Numbered from the stretch's first letter, positions 19,959-28,711 are shown. The stretch is DNA of 64,000 bases from Mycetohabitans endofungorum (GCF_037477895.1 NZ_CP132744.1:2666001-2730000), one strand, 5' to 3'. A program made the numbers and translations. The notes: generated by a model from the sequence alone, not told the origin.

Positions 19959-20358
19959 GTTGTCCCTGGCTGGTTCAATACATTCATCGCCCTGGCGCCT
20001 TGCATTGCCGCTTTCCCCCGCTCACGCAAGATGCGTCGACACGCGGAAGCCCGATGGGCGCGCAGCAGTATTGACGGTGCCCGGAAAATCGGACCACAAC
20101 TGCGCCGCCCGCATGATGGCGGGCAGGCCCTCAGGGAATATAGGGGGAAGCAAACGCGTAGGCGGGCGCGATGAGAAGCGGTGGAACACCGGAACAGGTC
20201 AACCGGGACACCCTTCTCGCTCCAAAGCGTGGCAGGATAGCATAGACCCCAGCGTTTTTCCAGCGTCTCGGATCATCGCGGTGTGAATCATCGTCGCAAC
20301 AATCGCCGCCGTCGGTGCACGTCGGGGCCGCAACGCCCGGATCGGGCATCTAAGCCCG

Positions 20359-21084
20359 CTACTGCTTTTCCATGACGAGCAAAATGCTGGATTTGTCGGG
20401 AGTTTGGACAAACATTTCCAGCTGCGTATCGTGCATCATGGCGATCCCGCTTGCCGAGGTATTCGGGTAGGCGCAACCGGCGCCGCCATTGAAATTCAGC
20501 GTCGCGTCATAGACGTTGCTGTCTACGCGCGGCGCGAGCGTACCGGAAAACTGACAATGCTGTGATAGGCCGACGATGCTCCCCTTGGCGTCCACGGTGA
20601 GCCGCAGGGCATCGAAATCGACTTGTGTTTTCCGGTGAGCCATCCCCGCGCCGCAAAAGCTGCCGGTCGCGGCCACCAACGTCGCTCGGGTCCAGCACGG
20701 ATCATAGCGCGCATTCAGCTGTGCCGTTCTGCCGTCCGCATAGGTCGCCTTGGCCGCGATCGCTTGGCGGGCCGCATACCTGCCGCTCCAGGTCAGCGTC
20801 GTTACGCCTGGGTCGCCGTAGTTGTAGTCGATGCCGCTGCCATGGGCGACGCTCCCGTCCCCCGACGCGATCGTACCTGCGACCACGCCGGCCAGCGCAC
20901 TCGGTATGTCGGCCTTCATGTATCGCACATAGAAACGGCCATCATCCAGCACCAGGATCCGGGCGGACTGTCCGTTCCAGGTTCCCGAATACGGGCCGAC
21001 GATACCCGTCGGCGACACCTGGCTACCGTTGCACGCCGCCACCGCCACACTCAACACGCCTACCACCGCCATAATTGCCCGCAT
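20359..21084 (-). CDS. hypothetical lipoprotein
   Basis: A 241-residue protein beginning MRAIMAVVGVLSVAVAACNG: signal peptide and lipobox with Cys18. The mature part is beta-rich with repeated GSGIDYNYGDPGVTTLTWSG-like strands and several cysteines (DPCW, SFCGAG, QHCQFSG, AGCAYP) that could form disulfides. I do not recognise a named domain. The start is supported by GAGAGGAAAA ahead of the ATG. Envelope location is predicted. Confidence 0.7.
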   Translation of the reverse strand: MRAIMAVVGVLSVAVAACNGSQVSPTGIVGPYSGTWNGQSARILVLDDGRFYVRYMKADIPSALAGVVAGTIASGDGSVAHGSGIDYNYGDPGVTTLTWSGRYAARQAIAAKATYADGRTAQLNARYDPCWTRATLVAATGSFCGAGMAHRKTQVDFDALRLTVDAKGSIVGLSQHCQFSGTLAPRVDSNVYDATLNFNGGAGCAYPNTSASGIAMMHDTQLEMFVQTPDKSSILLVMEKQ

Positions 21085-21166
21085 TTTTCCTCTCTTGTCG
21101 ATATTCAGGCTTTTTGCGGCCGATGATTTTAAGAATTGAAATTAAGGCGGCGCTAAAATTGCCCAA

Positions 21167-21483
21167 TCAGTAACGTTGGCGACTGCCTGGCATAGTCGCG
21201 TTCGCGCCACGGTTGTCAATCTCGTGCGTGTGCACACCGTACTCGGTCGTGGTCTGAGCAATCAACCGTCCCAACGCAGGATTGCCCGGGTACCCATACG
21301 TCATGTCCTGGATGAAGAACGGCACCTCGTTGCTCGTGTAAGTTCCTCAAAAATGAGCGTTGCGGTTTACGTAGTAGCCGGCATTGACTAGACAGCGCAC
21401 ATCGGAAACGATAAGGGTATCGACGTTCAGCACACGACAGCGTTCGCCGATGATGCGATGGCCGTCGATGGCCGCTTGCCAAT
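21167..21483 (-). pseudogene. remnant of a class III extradiol ring-cleavage dioxygenase
   Basis: The minus strand reads LVNAGYYVNRNAHF, a TGA stop, then GTYTSNEVPFFIQDMTYGYP and GNPALGRLIAQTTTEYGVHT, ending at TGA 21167-21169. The (Y)TSNE(V/L)P(F/H)FI-(M)-YPG-P-LG block is typical of LigB-type enzymes such as homoprotocatechuate 2,3-dioxygenase. An internal stop near 21345 and the missing N-terminal half show that it is inactive. Identification is from memory of the family. Confidence 0.5.
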
Positions 21484-21549
21484 CGACGCGCCATGACGTC
21501 CGATTTGCCGGGCGCCCGGCCCACCATCACAATAATAGAGGATATCAAG

Positions 21550-22080
21550 ATGCCCGCCACCCCCGCGACGGATCGTTATTCCAAACCCGCCATTTTCTTG
21601 CACTGGGCGATTTTCCTGCTCGTTGCACTCGCCTATGTCGCGATCGAGGTACGCGGCCCGAAGGGCAGCGACAGCCGCACATTCTGGAACACAATTCATT
21701 TCTGTTCCGGCTCGCTGGTACTGGCCCTCGCGTCGCTGCGGTTACTCTGGCGCCTGTGGCACGGGGTGCCCGCGGAGGTCGAGTCGACACGCATACTGGT
21801 GTTCCTTGCGCGCGTCGTGCACTTGGCGCTGTACCTGTTCATCTTCACGCAGCCGCTGCTCGGCATCCTGATGGTCAACGCCGGTGGCAACCCGGTCTCG
21901 CTGCCGATCGTCGGGCTGGACATCCGGCTGATCGGCGCGGATCCTGTCGCGCGGCCACTGCTCAAGGCAATGCACAAGTTCACCGGCAACCTGTTCTACT
22001 GGGTGATCGGATTGCATGCGTTGGCCGCGATCGGCCGTCACGTGCTGCTGCGGGACCGGACGCTGCGCCGGATGCTGTAG
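21550..22080 (+). CDS. cytochrome b561 family protein
   Basis: Inner-membrane di-heme b-type cytochrome of 176 residues with four predicted helices. Candidate heme ligands are H20 in SKPAIFLHWAIFLL, H50 in FWNTIHFCSG, H144 in LLKAMHKFTGN and H157 in VIGLHALAAIGRH. It probably accepts electrons from quinol or a periplasmic partner. ATG at 21550, preceded by GAGGATATCAAG, is preferred over an in-frame upstream start at 21493. The gene sits between two decayed genes. Confidence 0.85.
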   Translation: MPATPATDRYSKPAIFLHWAIFLLVALAYVAIEVRGPKGSDSRTFWNTIHFCSGSLVLALASLRLLWRLWHGVPAEVESTRILVFLARVVHLALYLFIFTQPLLGILMVNAGGNPVSLPIVGLDIRLIGADPVARPLLKAMHKFTGNLFYWVIGLHALAAIGRHVLLRDRTLRRML

Positions 22081-22205
22081 CCCATGCGCCGCGCGCGGCC
22101 GGCGCGGCACCGGCCGTCAGCCCAGATGTCGACGACCCGACGCGCATTGAACGCCGGATTTTCCTATTGCAGTTCGGCCGCCACCCGACTCGTCGTCGCT
22201 CGACC

Positions 22206-22428
22206 ATGTCCGAGTCCGAATGGTCAAGTGTCAGGAAGAGAGAGGCCCTGCAGGCTCACACACTCGAGAACCCGTACTACACCAACGCTTCGCAACTGCC
22301 GGTCGGCTTTACCAACGATCCGGTTAAGGCATTGGAGCACCAGGACGAGCTGCAGCGGAAATACACTGGCGGACCGGGCTTGCATCTGTATATGGCCGAG
22401 CCGCTGTCGTCGGCGCACGCACCTGTGT
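22206..22428 (+). pseudogene. nrdD: fragment of anaerobic ribonucleoside-triphosphate reductase
   Basis: One frame reads ENPYYTNASQLPVGFTNDPV, then KALEHQDELQRKYTGG and LHLYMAEPLSSAHA. The YYTN(A/S)SQLPVGFT and LQ-(Q/K)YTGGT-LHLYM blocks are NrdD hallmarks, but the radical-site C-terminus and everything upstream are missing. Its 3' half overlaps the tail of the convergent nitronate monooxygenase gene, marking a deletion junction near 22430. Loss of NrdD would fit a lineage that no longer grows anaerobically. Confidence 0.65.
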
Positions 22429-23574
22429 CACGCCACCTAGCAGATAATCAAGTAACTCGCGCACTGGACGGATTACATGGCCGAACGGCAATGTTTCCGA
22501 GCCGCGAAAGAACAATCCTCGCCCGACGTCACCCGAGAGCGCATGGGCCAGCCTCATATCAATGCAAAACTGCCCATGCTTGCCAATGCCATCGCGCAGC
22601 CCGCACTGCTGCAGGCAGTCGAATCCGACCGTGCATCGCCGCGGCTTGGCGGCCCGCTGCAGCTTCTGCTCCTTCTCGAGATAGCTGGCCAGCCACGGCG
22701 TGCGCACGGCACGCGCAGGCAAGCCGGCCACGCTCATGAACGTCACGATGTCCTCTGGCTTTGCCTCGACCAGCACCTTTTTGAAATTCGGATGCGCGTC
22801 ACCTTCTTCCGTCACCGCAAACGCGGTGCCCAGTTGCACGGCGCTGGCGCCGAGGTCGAGCAGATGCCGAACCTGCTCGTGACTGTGGATCCCCCCCGCG
22901 ACAATCAACGGGATGTTCTCCATCTCCAGCCCAAGCGTCTTGAACAATTCGCGCGCGCCTTCCAGCACATGCTGGAACGCATAGTTCGGATGGTCGAACC
23001 CATCAAGCGTCGGCGCGCCGAGATGCCCAGCCGCATAACGAGGGTTCTCGATGATAATAGCGTCCGGCAGGCGGTTTCTGCGCATCCACTTTTTCAGCAC
23101 CAGGCCGATACCGCGTGCATCCGACAAGATTGGAATCAACGCCATGTCCGGAAAGTCGGCAGTCAACTCCGGCAGGTCCAACGGCAGACCCGCGCCGACC
23201 ACGACCGCACCTGCGCCACTTTCGCATGCCTGGGTGACGTAGGAGGCATATGAAGACACCGCGCGCATCACGTTGACCGCAACCAAGCCATTGCCCGAAG
23301 CTAGCTGCAATGCGGCCGCCACTTCCCGGCGCAGCGCCTCCAGATTCAGCGAATCGATCAATTGCCGGTCGCGCGAACGCTGGCTTTGTTCCATTAAATC
23401 CGGATGGTGACGGCGCAAGTCCACACTCGAGATCGTGCCTACCGCGCCAAGCGATGCGACAGTTCCCGCCAGACGATGTGCAGACACGCCCACGCCCATG
23501 CCTCCCTGTACGATCGGCAGCAGTGTTCTGCCCTTGATCCTGAGGCGTTCGCATACGACATTTTGCACAAGCAC
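22324..23574 (-). CDS. nitronate monooxygenase family protein (2-nitropropane dioxygenase-like)
   Basis: FMN-dependent TIM-barrel enzyme of up to 416 residues. N-terminal LLPIVQGGMGVGVSAHRLAG, FMN phosphate-site VAGGIHSHEQVRHLLDLGASAVQLGTAF and late FDCLQQCGLRDGIGKHGQFC are family blocks. Homology appears to end at RPVRELLDYLLGG; the last 35 or so residues are antisense to the NrdD remnant, so the native stop was lost by deletion and the protein has a random tail. Start is GTG 23574 or a GTG two codons later. The substrate is not known. Confidence 0.8.
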   Translation of the reverse strand: MLVQNVVCERLRIKGRTLLPIVQGGMGVGVSAHRLAGTVASLGAVGTISSVDLRRHHPDLMEQSQRSRDRQLIDSLNLEALRREVAAALQLASGNGLVAVNVMRAVSSYASYVTQACESGAGAVVVGAGLPLDLPELTADFPDMALIPILSDARGIGLVLKKWMRRNRLPDAIIIENPRYAAGHLGAPTLDGFDHPNYAFQHVLEGARELFKTLGLEMENIPLIVAGGIHSHEQVRHLLDLGASAVQLGTAFAVTEEGDAHPNFKKVLVEAKPEDIVTFMSVAGLPARAVRTPWLASYLEKEQKLQRAAKPRRCTVGFDCLQQCGLRDGIGKHGQFCIDMRLAHALSGDVGRGLFFRGSETLPFGHVIRPVRELLDYLLGGVTQVRAPTTAARPYTDASPVRQCISAAARPGAPMP

Positions 23575-23991
23575 GGTTGAACCTCTTGACGATGGCGGGC
23601 GAACCCGCTCAAAGCGACAGTGTGCGACACGCAGGGTTGGCGCACCTTAATCTTCGTCAACAAAATGCGCTGCCGGCGCGCACGCCTGGCACCACACATA
23701 AGCAGACCAACGCGTCACCTTGCCGCAACGTCGGACCGTACACGTGCGGGGACATCTGGCGCGCCAGCCGTGCCCCGCGCGAATCGCCGCGCGCGATGCC
23801 AAAAGGAGCGAATGACGCCCGTCGTGGACCACGACATCTTGGGCTTATACGTCGCTCGAGCGTTGGACCGAGCAGCGCGTTTGCACGGCTATCCGAAATC
23901 GCGCCCAACCGGCCAGAGAGCGGAATTTACATTCGTTGATGGAAGTTCGACAGGCGTTCCGATTACGGCATCGCTAGCGCCATTACGCCAA
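23575..23991. other. intergenic, no supported gene
   Basis: Short frames on both strands lack domains and start signals. It contains the upstream region of the nitronate monooxygenase gene. Confidence 0.35.
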
Positions 23992-24410
23992 TCATCGGTC
24001 ATCGCCTATACGGCGATTCTGAGATCGCGCCAATACGTCGATCCAATTCGGCTCCGTAGCGGCGATCATTGACAGGTAGTGCGGGCGCGGTCCGAAAATG
24101 CGTTTAAGAGTCCAATAGATTGGGGCACCCAGGTCGCGAATGCGGTTGCTGGCTTGAGTGAGGTGAGTAGTGAGATTGTCGTCAAAACCGTGCAGCATGG
24201 CGAGTTCGGCGAGCGGCTGATCAATCAATCAAAGCGAACGCAGCGAATGTGGCAAGTAGCAGGCGACTTTAGCAATGATCGCGATGTCACGGGCAGCGGC
24301 CACTGGCATTGTATCGATGGTGGAAGACTGATCGACGACGAAAACATCGACAGCGTCGCATCATTCCAGCCCCCTACCAGCGATCACCAGTCACCCACCA
24401 GGCCCGGCGA
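23992..24410 (-). mobile_element. IS110-family transposase remnant
   Basis: The minus strand encodes AARDIAIIAKVACYLPHSLR, a TGA, then LAELAMLHGFDDNLTTHLTQ and NRIRDLG. This parallels the IS110 DEDD-transposase stretch around DARDA-(F/Y)IIA-AAR-LPH-LR ... GFDDDL--TR--NRIR. The stop and missing ends show a dead fragment. No terminal repeats are recognisable. Confidence 0.55.
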
Positions 24411-24515
24411 CAATACCTCCCGACTGGGGCGGCAATTGTACCGGGCTTGGCTGACCAAGACCCCGATTATCAGAACAGGAATATAGTAACAGGAGGGATT
24501 ATTATGCTATCGATC

Positions 24516-25628
24516 TCAATAGTACTTTTTCTGTAAACTTTCCAAAATGTCTTTAAAATCACCGTCCTTCAGCACACCTGTTTTGGCAGCATCCTGGAGG
24601 GCATTAGAGTAATAGCTCAAATAATACTTAAGCCCTTCCCTTCCCAGATTGCGGTCTGCCCTTGACAGCTCTTCCAATTTAAGTATGCGGGGAGCGAGCG
24701 ACTCAGATAGTGATACGCTATTCCCGGATAATTTAAGCTTAATCCTATTTAAATCAATAGGAATATTCATATTATCGTGTTCGTTAAAGTACGACTCGAA
24801 TTTCTCGCAAACCTCGCTGAAATCGACCAAATTTGGGGTGCCCTGTTCCTGCTCCGCAGATTTTTGCAATAATATTGCTTGAGCTAACACCTTAAGCGCA
24901 TCACTAAAGAAAAATGGGTTAGGTCTCTCACGCCATGGCTCGGTTTCCATTGCGCTGTGCCTAATTATGTCAAACAATGACGATACGTGTTCGTAGCGCC
25001 GATGGTGCTCTTCAGCAGGATCACCATAGACGTCCGACAGAGCGGCATAGTATTCGGGACCACGGTGATATAGTTTATTTAGTGCTTTGATCACAAATGG
25101 AATACTATCGGCGTCGAGTCGAAACCTACGTATCAGCCTAAATACGAGTCGCTCAAGATTTTCATCTTTAATGTTATGATAGGACGTGTTTGGATTAATC
25201 TCCAATGTAGCCCTTATATTCTGTAGAAGGGGAGATGCCGACTCGGCGCTGGCTCTCTCCACATCGGGTGATCGAGGTGCCAATGGAGTTGCAATTGGAG
25301 GCGCTCCCTCCGTTAAAAACGGTAACTGGATATTTTCATTATTTGGGTTGATGTGCTGCTCTGCCGGTGAAGCCCTCAATGCAGCGTTAGCCGCTTGGAT
25401 GTCCGCAAAACTGGTGGCGATTACCTCCACTGGCTCCACTGTTAAGCGACCTGGTGTCCGGCTCTCCTTCGATAAGACGGATAGTTCAGGTCCGGAAGTA
25501 GGTGAAATAAGATCCTTATCATTTGGGCTTAAAGTGTTCGGTGTATTGCCTCCGCAACCCACGAGCATCGTGATTACACTGAGCATAACCGACAGACCTT
25601 TAGGTTGCAGACAATGCTTTTTTTTCAT
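24516..25628 (-). CDS. orphan lipoprotein, low GC
   Basis: A 370-residue predicted lipoprotein. MKKKHCLQPKGLSVMLSVIT begins a signal peptide and MLVGCGG is the lipobox. A long Pro/Ser/Ala-rich linker (to about residue 130) leads to a helical C-terminal domain rich in charged residues and Tyr. No family is recognised. Base composition is visibly AT-richer than anywhere nearby (codons such as AAT, TTA, ATA), and it lies between IS110 and IS256 debris, all pointing to horizontal acquisition. A surface or secreted role in host interaction is speculation. Confidence 0.65.
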   Translation of the reverse strand: MKKKHCLQPKGLSVMLSVITMLVGCGGNTPNTLSPNDKDLISPTSGPELSVLSKESRTPGRLTVEPVEVIATSFADIQAANAALRASPAEQHINPNNENIQLPFLTEGAPPIATPLAPRSPDVERASAESASPLLQNIRATLEINPNTSYHNIKDENLERLVFRLIRRFRLDADSIPFVIKALNKLYHRGPEYYAALSDVYGDPAEEHHRRYEHVSSLFDIIRHSAMETEPWRERPNPFFFSDALKVLAQAILLQKSAEQEQGTPNLVDFSEVCEKFESYFNEHDNMNIPIDLNRIKLKLSGNSVSLSESLAPRILKLEELSRADRNLGREGLKYYLSYYSNALQDAAKTGVLKDGDFKDILESLQKKYY

Positions 25629-26349
25629 CCAAGTACCTTATTAACTGTATTAACTAACATCAGAAATTCTAATGAATTAGATCAATGGATTTCAGCGCAA
25701 CCTCCGCTACTTTTAGAGACTGTATGGGGAAAGCCGTTTGAGCAAGTGTTGCCAGGAACTGGGCTACGCAGTGACGCAAAAAGGGAAAACACGAAGGCAT
25801 TCATGCGGATCAGTTCATTAGCGTCAAGCGGTCAAGCCATACAAAATAAGCCATAGGTGCTGTACGCTACTGATACCCTTGGGTGCGTGAGCCTTAATTT
25901 CCGCCTTAGGCGCCCAGGAACTGCCGCCTGACATTTATCCCCGCCCATACCGACGCCCGCTTTGCAGGCGCGTAACACCGTTGATTTGCCCATGTTACTG
26001 CGCCTGACCACACAGATAATGTCATCAAATTCAATCATCATTCATTCATCGCCCAATGCAACCGATGTTGCGGGTCGTCATTCTAACCAGCGCTTATAAG
26101 CTCACGGTACGCAAAACGTTATTGCTCACTTTACACGACCCGGATCTAGTAAATACTTGTCGTGTGTGAACATCATGACGGACCTGTCCGAATTTTTATA
26201 GGTGAGGCATATCATGAAAGGCGAAGTCATGGATAGGCCAATGAAAAAACGCACGGTAGCCTCTAGGCGGAGGCCCTTGGGCTGCTGCCTGAATCGCCTA
26301 AGGCATGGCTTGGGCAAGCTAGCGAAGGGAGTGATAACATCGCCCAGGG
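25629..26349. other. intergenic debris
   Basis: AT-rich near the lipoprotein promoter, then mixed sequence. A 69-codon minus frame at 25832-26041 contains MGKST but no ATPase context. I see no intact gene. The 26205-26349 part may belong to the following transposase remnant. Confidence 0.35.
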
Positions 26350-26545
26350 GCAGGACTTGATGCCGGCGTTCAACGAACTCAAGACCGGCGGTTGCCAGGA
26401 CATCCTGATTGCGGTGATCAACGATCAAGGGGACTGGCCGAGCCATCGGCGCAGCCTATCCCAGCACAGCGGCGCAGACCTGGATCGTGTATCTGATTTG
26501 CCACAGCATCGAATATGCCAGCCGGAAGGATCGCAAAACCGCCCC
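26350..26545 (+). mobile_element. IS256-family (mutator-type) transposase remnant
   Basis: The plus strand reads LMPAFNELKTGGCQDILIAV and, after a one-base frameshift, AIGAAYPSTAAQTWIVYLIC then HSIEYASRKDRK. This is the well-known IS256 block (F-ELK-RG-DILIA--DGL-G-PEAI-AAYP-T-VQ-CIVHLIR-S--Y-S-KDRK). Frameshifted and truncated on both sides, so inactive. Confidence 0.65.
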
Positions 26546-26654
26546 CCCAAGCAACGCTGTTCAATCGGTTCCGGTCAAGTTAAACACTCAGAGGCGGCTG
26601 ACGCGCCCGCCCAGTAGGCCCCGATTAAACCTGCCCGATAAGAATTGATGCGTA

Positions 26655-26765
26655 AATATTTCCCGGTCTACATCTCTTGCAAGCCAGTGTGCAAAAATTC
26701 CAATGCCCATGCCTCGCTGCACAATGGGCAATTGTGTTCCCCCCTGATCCTAAGACGGCGTAATC
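26655..26765 (-). pseudogene. degenerate 5' fragment of a second nitronate monooxygenase gene
   Basis: The minus strand around 26755-26660 matches, at DNA level and with a frameshift, the start of the intact gene at 23574: RIRG then GTQLPIVQRGMGIGIFAHWLA versus RIKGRTLLPIVQGGMGVGVSAHRLA. Only about 100 bp are recognisable. The two copies have the same orientation and bracket the IS110/lipoprotein/IS256 island. Confidence 0.5.
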
Positions 26766-27438
26766 GCTGAAGGCCGGGCCCACGTCCCACGGCGTCGGCA
26801 TCTCGTCGCGTTGCTTCGCTCGCTCCAGGAGTGCGGCACAGATACGCGACTTGCGACAATGTCAGCAAGCCTCCCGGCAGCGAGCGAAGAATGGTGTGTT
26901 GTGTCGATAAGATGACTGAAATTAACCGGCAGCTCGCAACGCATTACAAACGCTCGAACAGCAGGCAACCACAGCAAACGGCAAACAGATAGCCCACGCG
27001 TGCACGCGCATTCGCAGCGCGTTGCCAGAAGCTAGGCGGCGCATGGTCAATATGGTGGGCGATGGTCTACGGCCCGACTACAGCCCCGCCACGGGCACGG
27101 CGCACCCTTGTCTATACTTGTTGTTTCGTCCCGTTTTAGGCCCGATTGTGTGCCCGAACGAAGATTGACCAGCCGCCATGCGTACGCAACGTGTTGATTT
27201 AAAATTAAAAACTTTCGATCACCCACTGCCCTATGGCAGGCAGAAGTGAAGCGGCCAGCGCTCGGCAGGCTCCCCCTGCCACCCCCTCCCAATTCTCCAG
27301 AGCAATCGTCGGAGGACCCACGGGGGAAACCGGGCGGGCACGCGGCGGCGCGGGGCCTTACGAATTAGCAAAGTAAAATTAGGTCCGGGCATCAGGGACA
27401 GATGGGTACAAATTTGGGTACACTGAGAGTCTCAAGCT
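26766..27438. other. chromosomal flank of the prophage, no supported gene
   Basis: No coding frame is convincing. Near its right end (27398-27416) the 8-mer TGGGTACA occurs twice in direct orientation separated by AATT, reminiscent of integrase arm sites, perhaps from an older element. Confidence 0.35.
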
Positions 27439-27458
27439 AGGCCATTCCGGGCCTTTTT
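27439..27458 (+). terminator. Rho-independent terminator
   Basis: AGGCC/GGCCT stem with a six-base loop followed by TTTTT on the plus strand. It lies just outside the prophage boundary. No plus-strand gene upstream is recognised. Confidence 0.5.
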
Positions 27459-27512
27459 CGACGCATAGCTTGCGCGCAAGAGCGAGCTAATTATTTGATT
27501 TTTCGACAAATT

Positions 27513-27557
27513 TGGCGCGCCCGGCTGGGATCGAACCAGCAACCCCTGCCTTCGGAG
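27513..27557 (-). repeat. prophage attachment site: 3' 45 nt of tRNA-Arg(CCG)
   Basis: Read on the minus strand, this is a tRNA 3' half: anticodon loop CTCCGAA (anticodon CCG), the 3' side of the anticodon stem GGCAG, a T-arm GGTTCGATCC and an acceptor end CGGGCGCGCCA with encoded CCA. The 5' half is absent; phage sequence begins at 27558. This is the displaced tRNA fragment left when an integrase uses a tRNA 3' half as attB. The complementary junction, with a restored full tRNA-Arg, should lie past the integrase beyond 64000. Confidence 0.85.
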
Positions 27558-27620
27558 TTTTACCCACACATTGTAACCCTTTATAAATCAATGCTTTGCG
27601 CAACTCGCAATTTGTAAAAC

Positions 27621-27670
27621 CAAAGCTAATCAAGGCCAATCAGGGCTATCCAAGCTCACCCAAACTGTAA
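27621..27670. repeat. five imperfect 10-bp phased repeats beside the attachment site
   Basis: Consecutive decamers caaagctaat, caaggccaat, cagggctatc, caagctcacc, caaactgtaa. All begin CA, with decreasing similarity. The period equals one helical turn. They occupy the 110 bp between the att core and the NYN gene stop, where integrase arm or excisionase sites would be expected. Confidence 0.45.
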
Positions 27671-27672
27671 TT

Positions 27673-28422
27673 TCACTGTATCTCACACCACATCCGATCA
27701 TGCGGGTTGGATTTGCGTTGCGGCTGAGGACAGGTTGAACGTAATCCGTCGATGTGTTCGTTCAAGTTCGGTGGAATTCCTTTCCACATCGGATCGAGGA
27801 TGAAATCGATACCCTCGCGTCGGGCCTGTTTAGCGGCCGGTACGAAGTCGGCGTCTCCGGCTATCAGAACGATTTGATCAACCTGCTTTTTGAATGCCAA
27901 CGAAGAAACGTCGATCCCGATGCGCATATCAACGCCTTTCTGGCGCACGTCAACCATGACGTCGTCCGGCGTAATATCTGCCATCTGAATTCGCCCAGCC
28001 AATAGGTCGCCGACCTTCTCCGGCTTGATTACCCAGGGTGTCAGCGTCGACAGGTGGCCTAAGCGAAGTGCAACCTTTCGCATTCCGCGTAGATGTTCAT
28101 GAAGTGCCAAGCGAAACACAGCTTCAGGGGATTTGCCGAAATCGATTGATCTTCTGCTGACCGGATTGTGCATTTTCTTGTCCAGTGGCGGGCAATCATA
28201 GAAGAAAATTCGATAAAGCTCCCGTCGTTGACGTCGCACTTGTTGCCTGTCCGCTTGTTCATCATATCCTCCGCCATTTCGGCGGGGCTTCGGCGTTAGA
28301 TGAGCACAGGCCCACCGGTGCGCACATTCCGCAGCTCGCCGTGCATCATGCGCGTTGTGCGGTTCGATAGCGCGAAAGCGCTTGATAAAGAAAGCCCCAT
28401 CAATCAGGATCGCTGTTGGCAT
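27673..28422 (-). CDS. NYN-domain (PIN-like) putative ribonuclease
   Basis: A 249-residue NYN/LabA-type protein. The conserved acidic residues of the PIN-like fold are visible: Asp8 in PTAILIDGAFF, YDCPP in strand 2, VDMRIGIDV and LIAGDADFVPAAKQAR. A basic insertion (RRNGGG to RRQRRELYR, residues about 54-75) interrupts the usual order. Such proteins are predicted RNases, often phage-defence or RNA-processing accessories. ATG at 28422 chosen, since the preceding extension is unlike the family. It lies between the att site and the candidate cos, the position where P2 relatives carry morons such as old and tin. Confidence 0.75.
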   Translation of the reverse strand: MPTAILIDGAFFIKRFRAIEPHNAHDARRAAECAHRWACAHLTPKPRRNGGGYDEQADRQQVRRQRRELYRIFFYDCPPLDKKMHNPVSRRSIDFGKSPEAVFRLALHEHLRGMRKVALRLGHLSTLTPWVIKPEKVGDLLAGRIQMADITPDDVMVDVRQKGVDMRIGIDVSSLAFKKQVDQIVLIAGDADFVPAAKQARREGIDFILDPMWKGIPPNLNEHIDGLRSTCPQPQRKSNPHDRMWCEIQ

Positions 28423-28671
28423 GTCATCCGCCCCTGTTTTTATGACCCCGGAACGCAAAAAAGCCCAAGGGTTCGGCGCGGCGCTGGATGATGTGCGTCG
28501 GCGTACTGCCAAGGGCTCCATAAACCAAACGATACCAAAAGATATTTCTTAGTGCAAGACTATGCATGTCTTCGTAGCGCCGAATAGATGCATTGTGGCG
28601 CAATGACGTGCATGAAAACGCACGATTCCCGCACACTGGAAAATGTTTGGAAACCCATGTCACAAGGGCTG

Positions 28672-28711
28672 GCGAGCTGTGCGGCATGGTGCTCGCGTAA
28701 GCACAGCTCGC
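28672..28711. repeat. 11-bp perfect inverted repeat
   Basis: GCGAGCTGTGC (28672-28682) and its inverse complement (28701-28711) enclose 18 bases. It lies in the gene-free stretch 28423-29014, which otherwise shows no supported gene. It could be an operator or part of a small structured RNA. Confidence 0.35.

Noticed and set aside
27513..27557. Complete tRNA-Arg gene
   Set aside because: Only the 3' 45 nucleotides are present; the D-arm and 5' acceptor strand are absent on the right-hand side.
27621..27670. CRISPR array
   Set aside because: The units are 10 bp without spacers and no cas genes are present.
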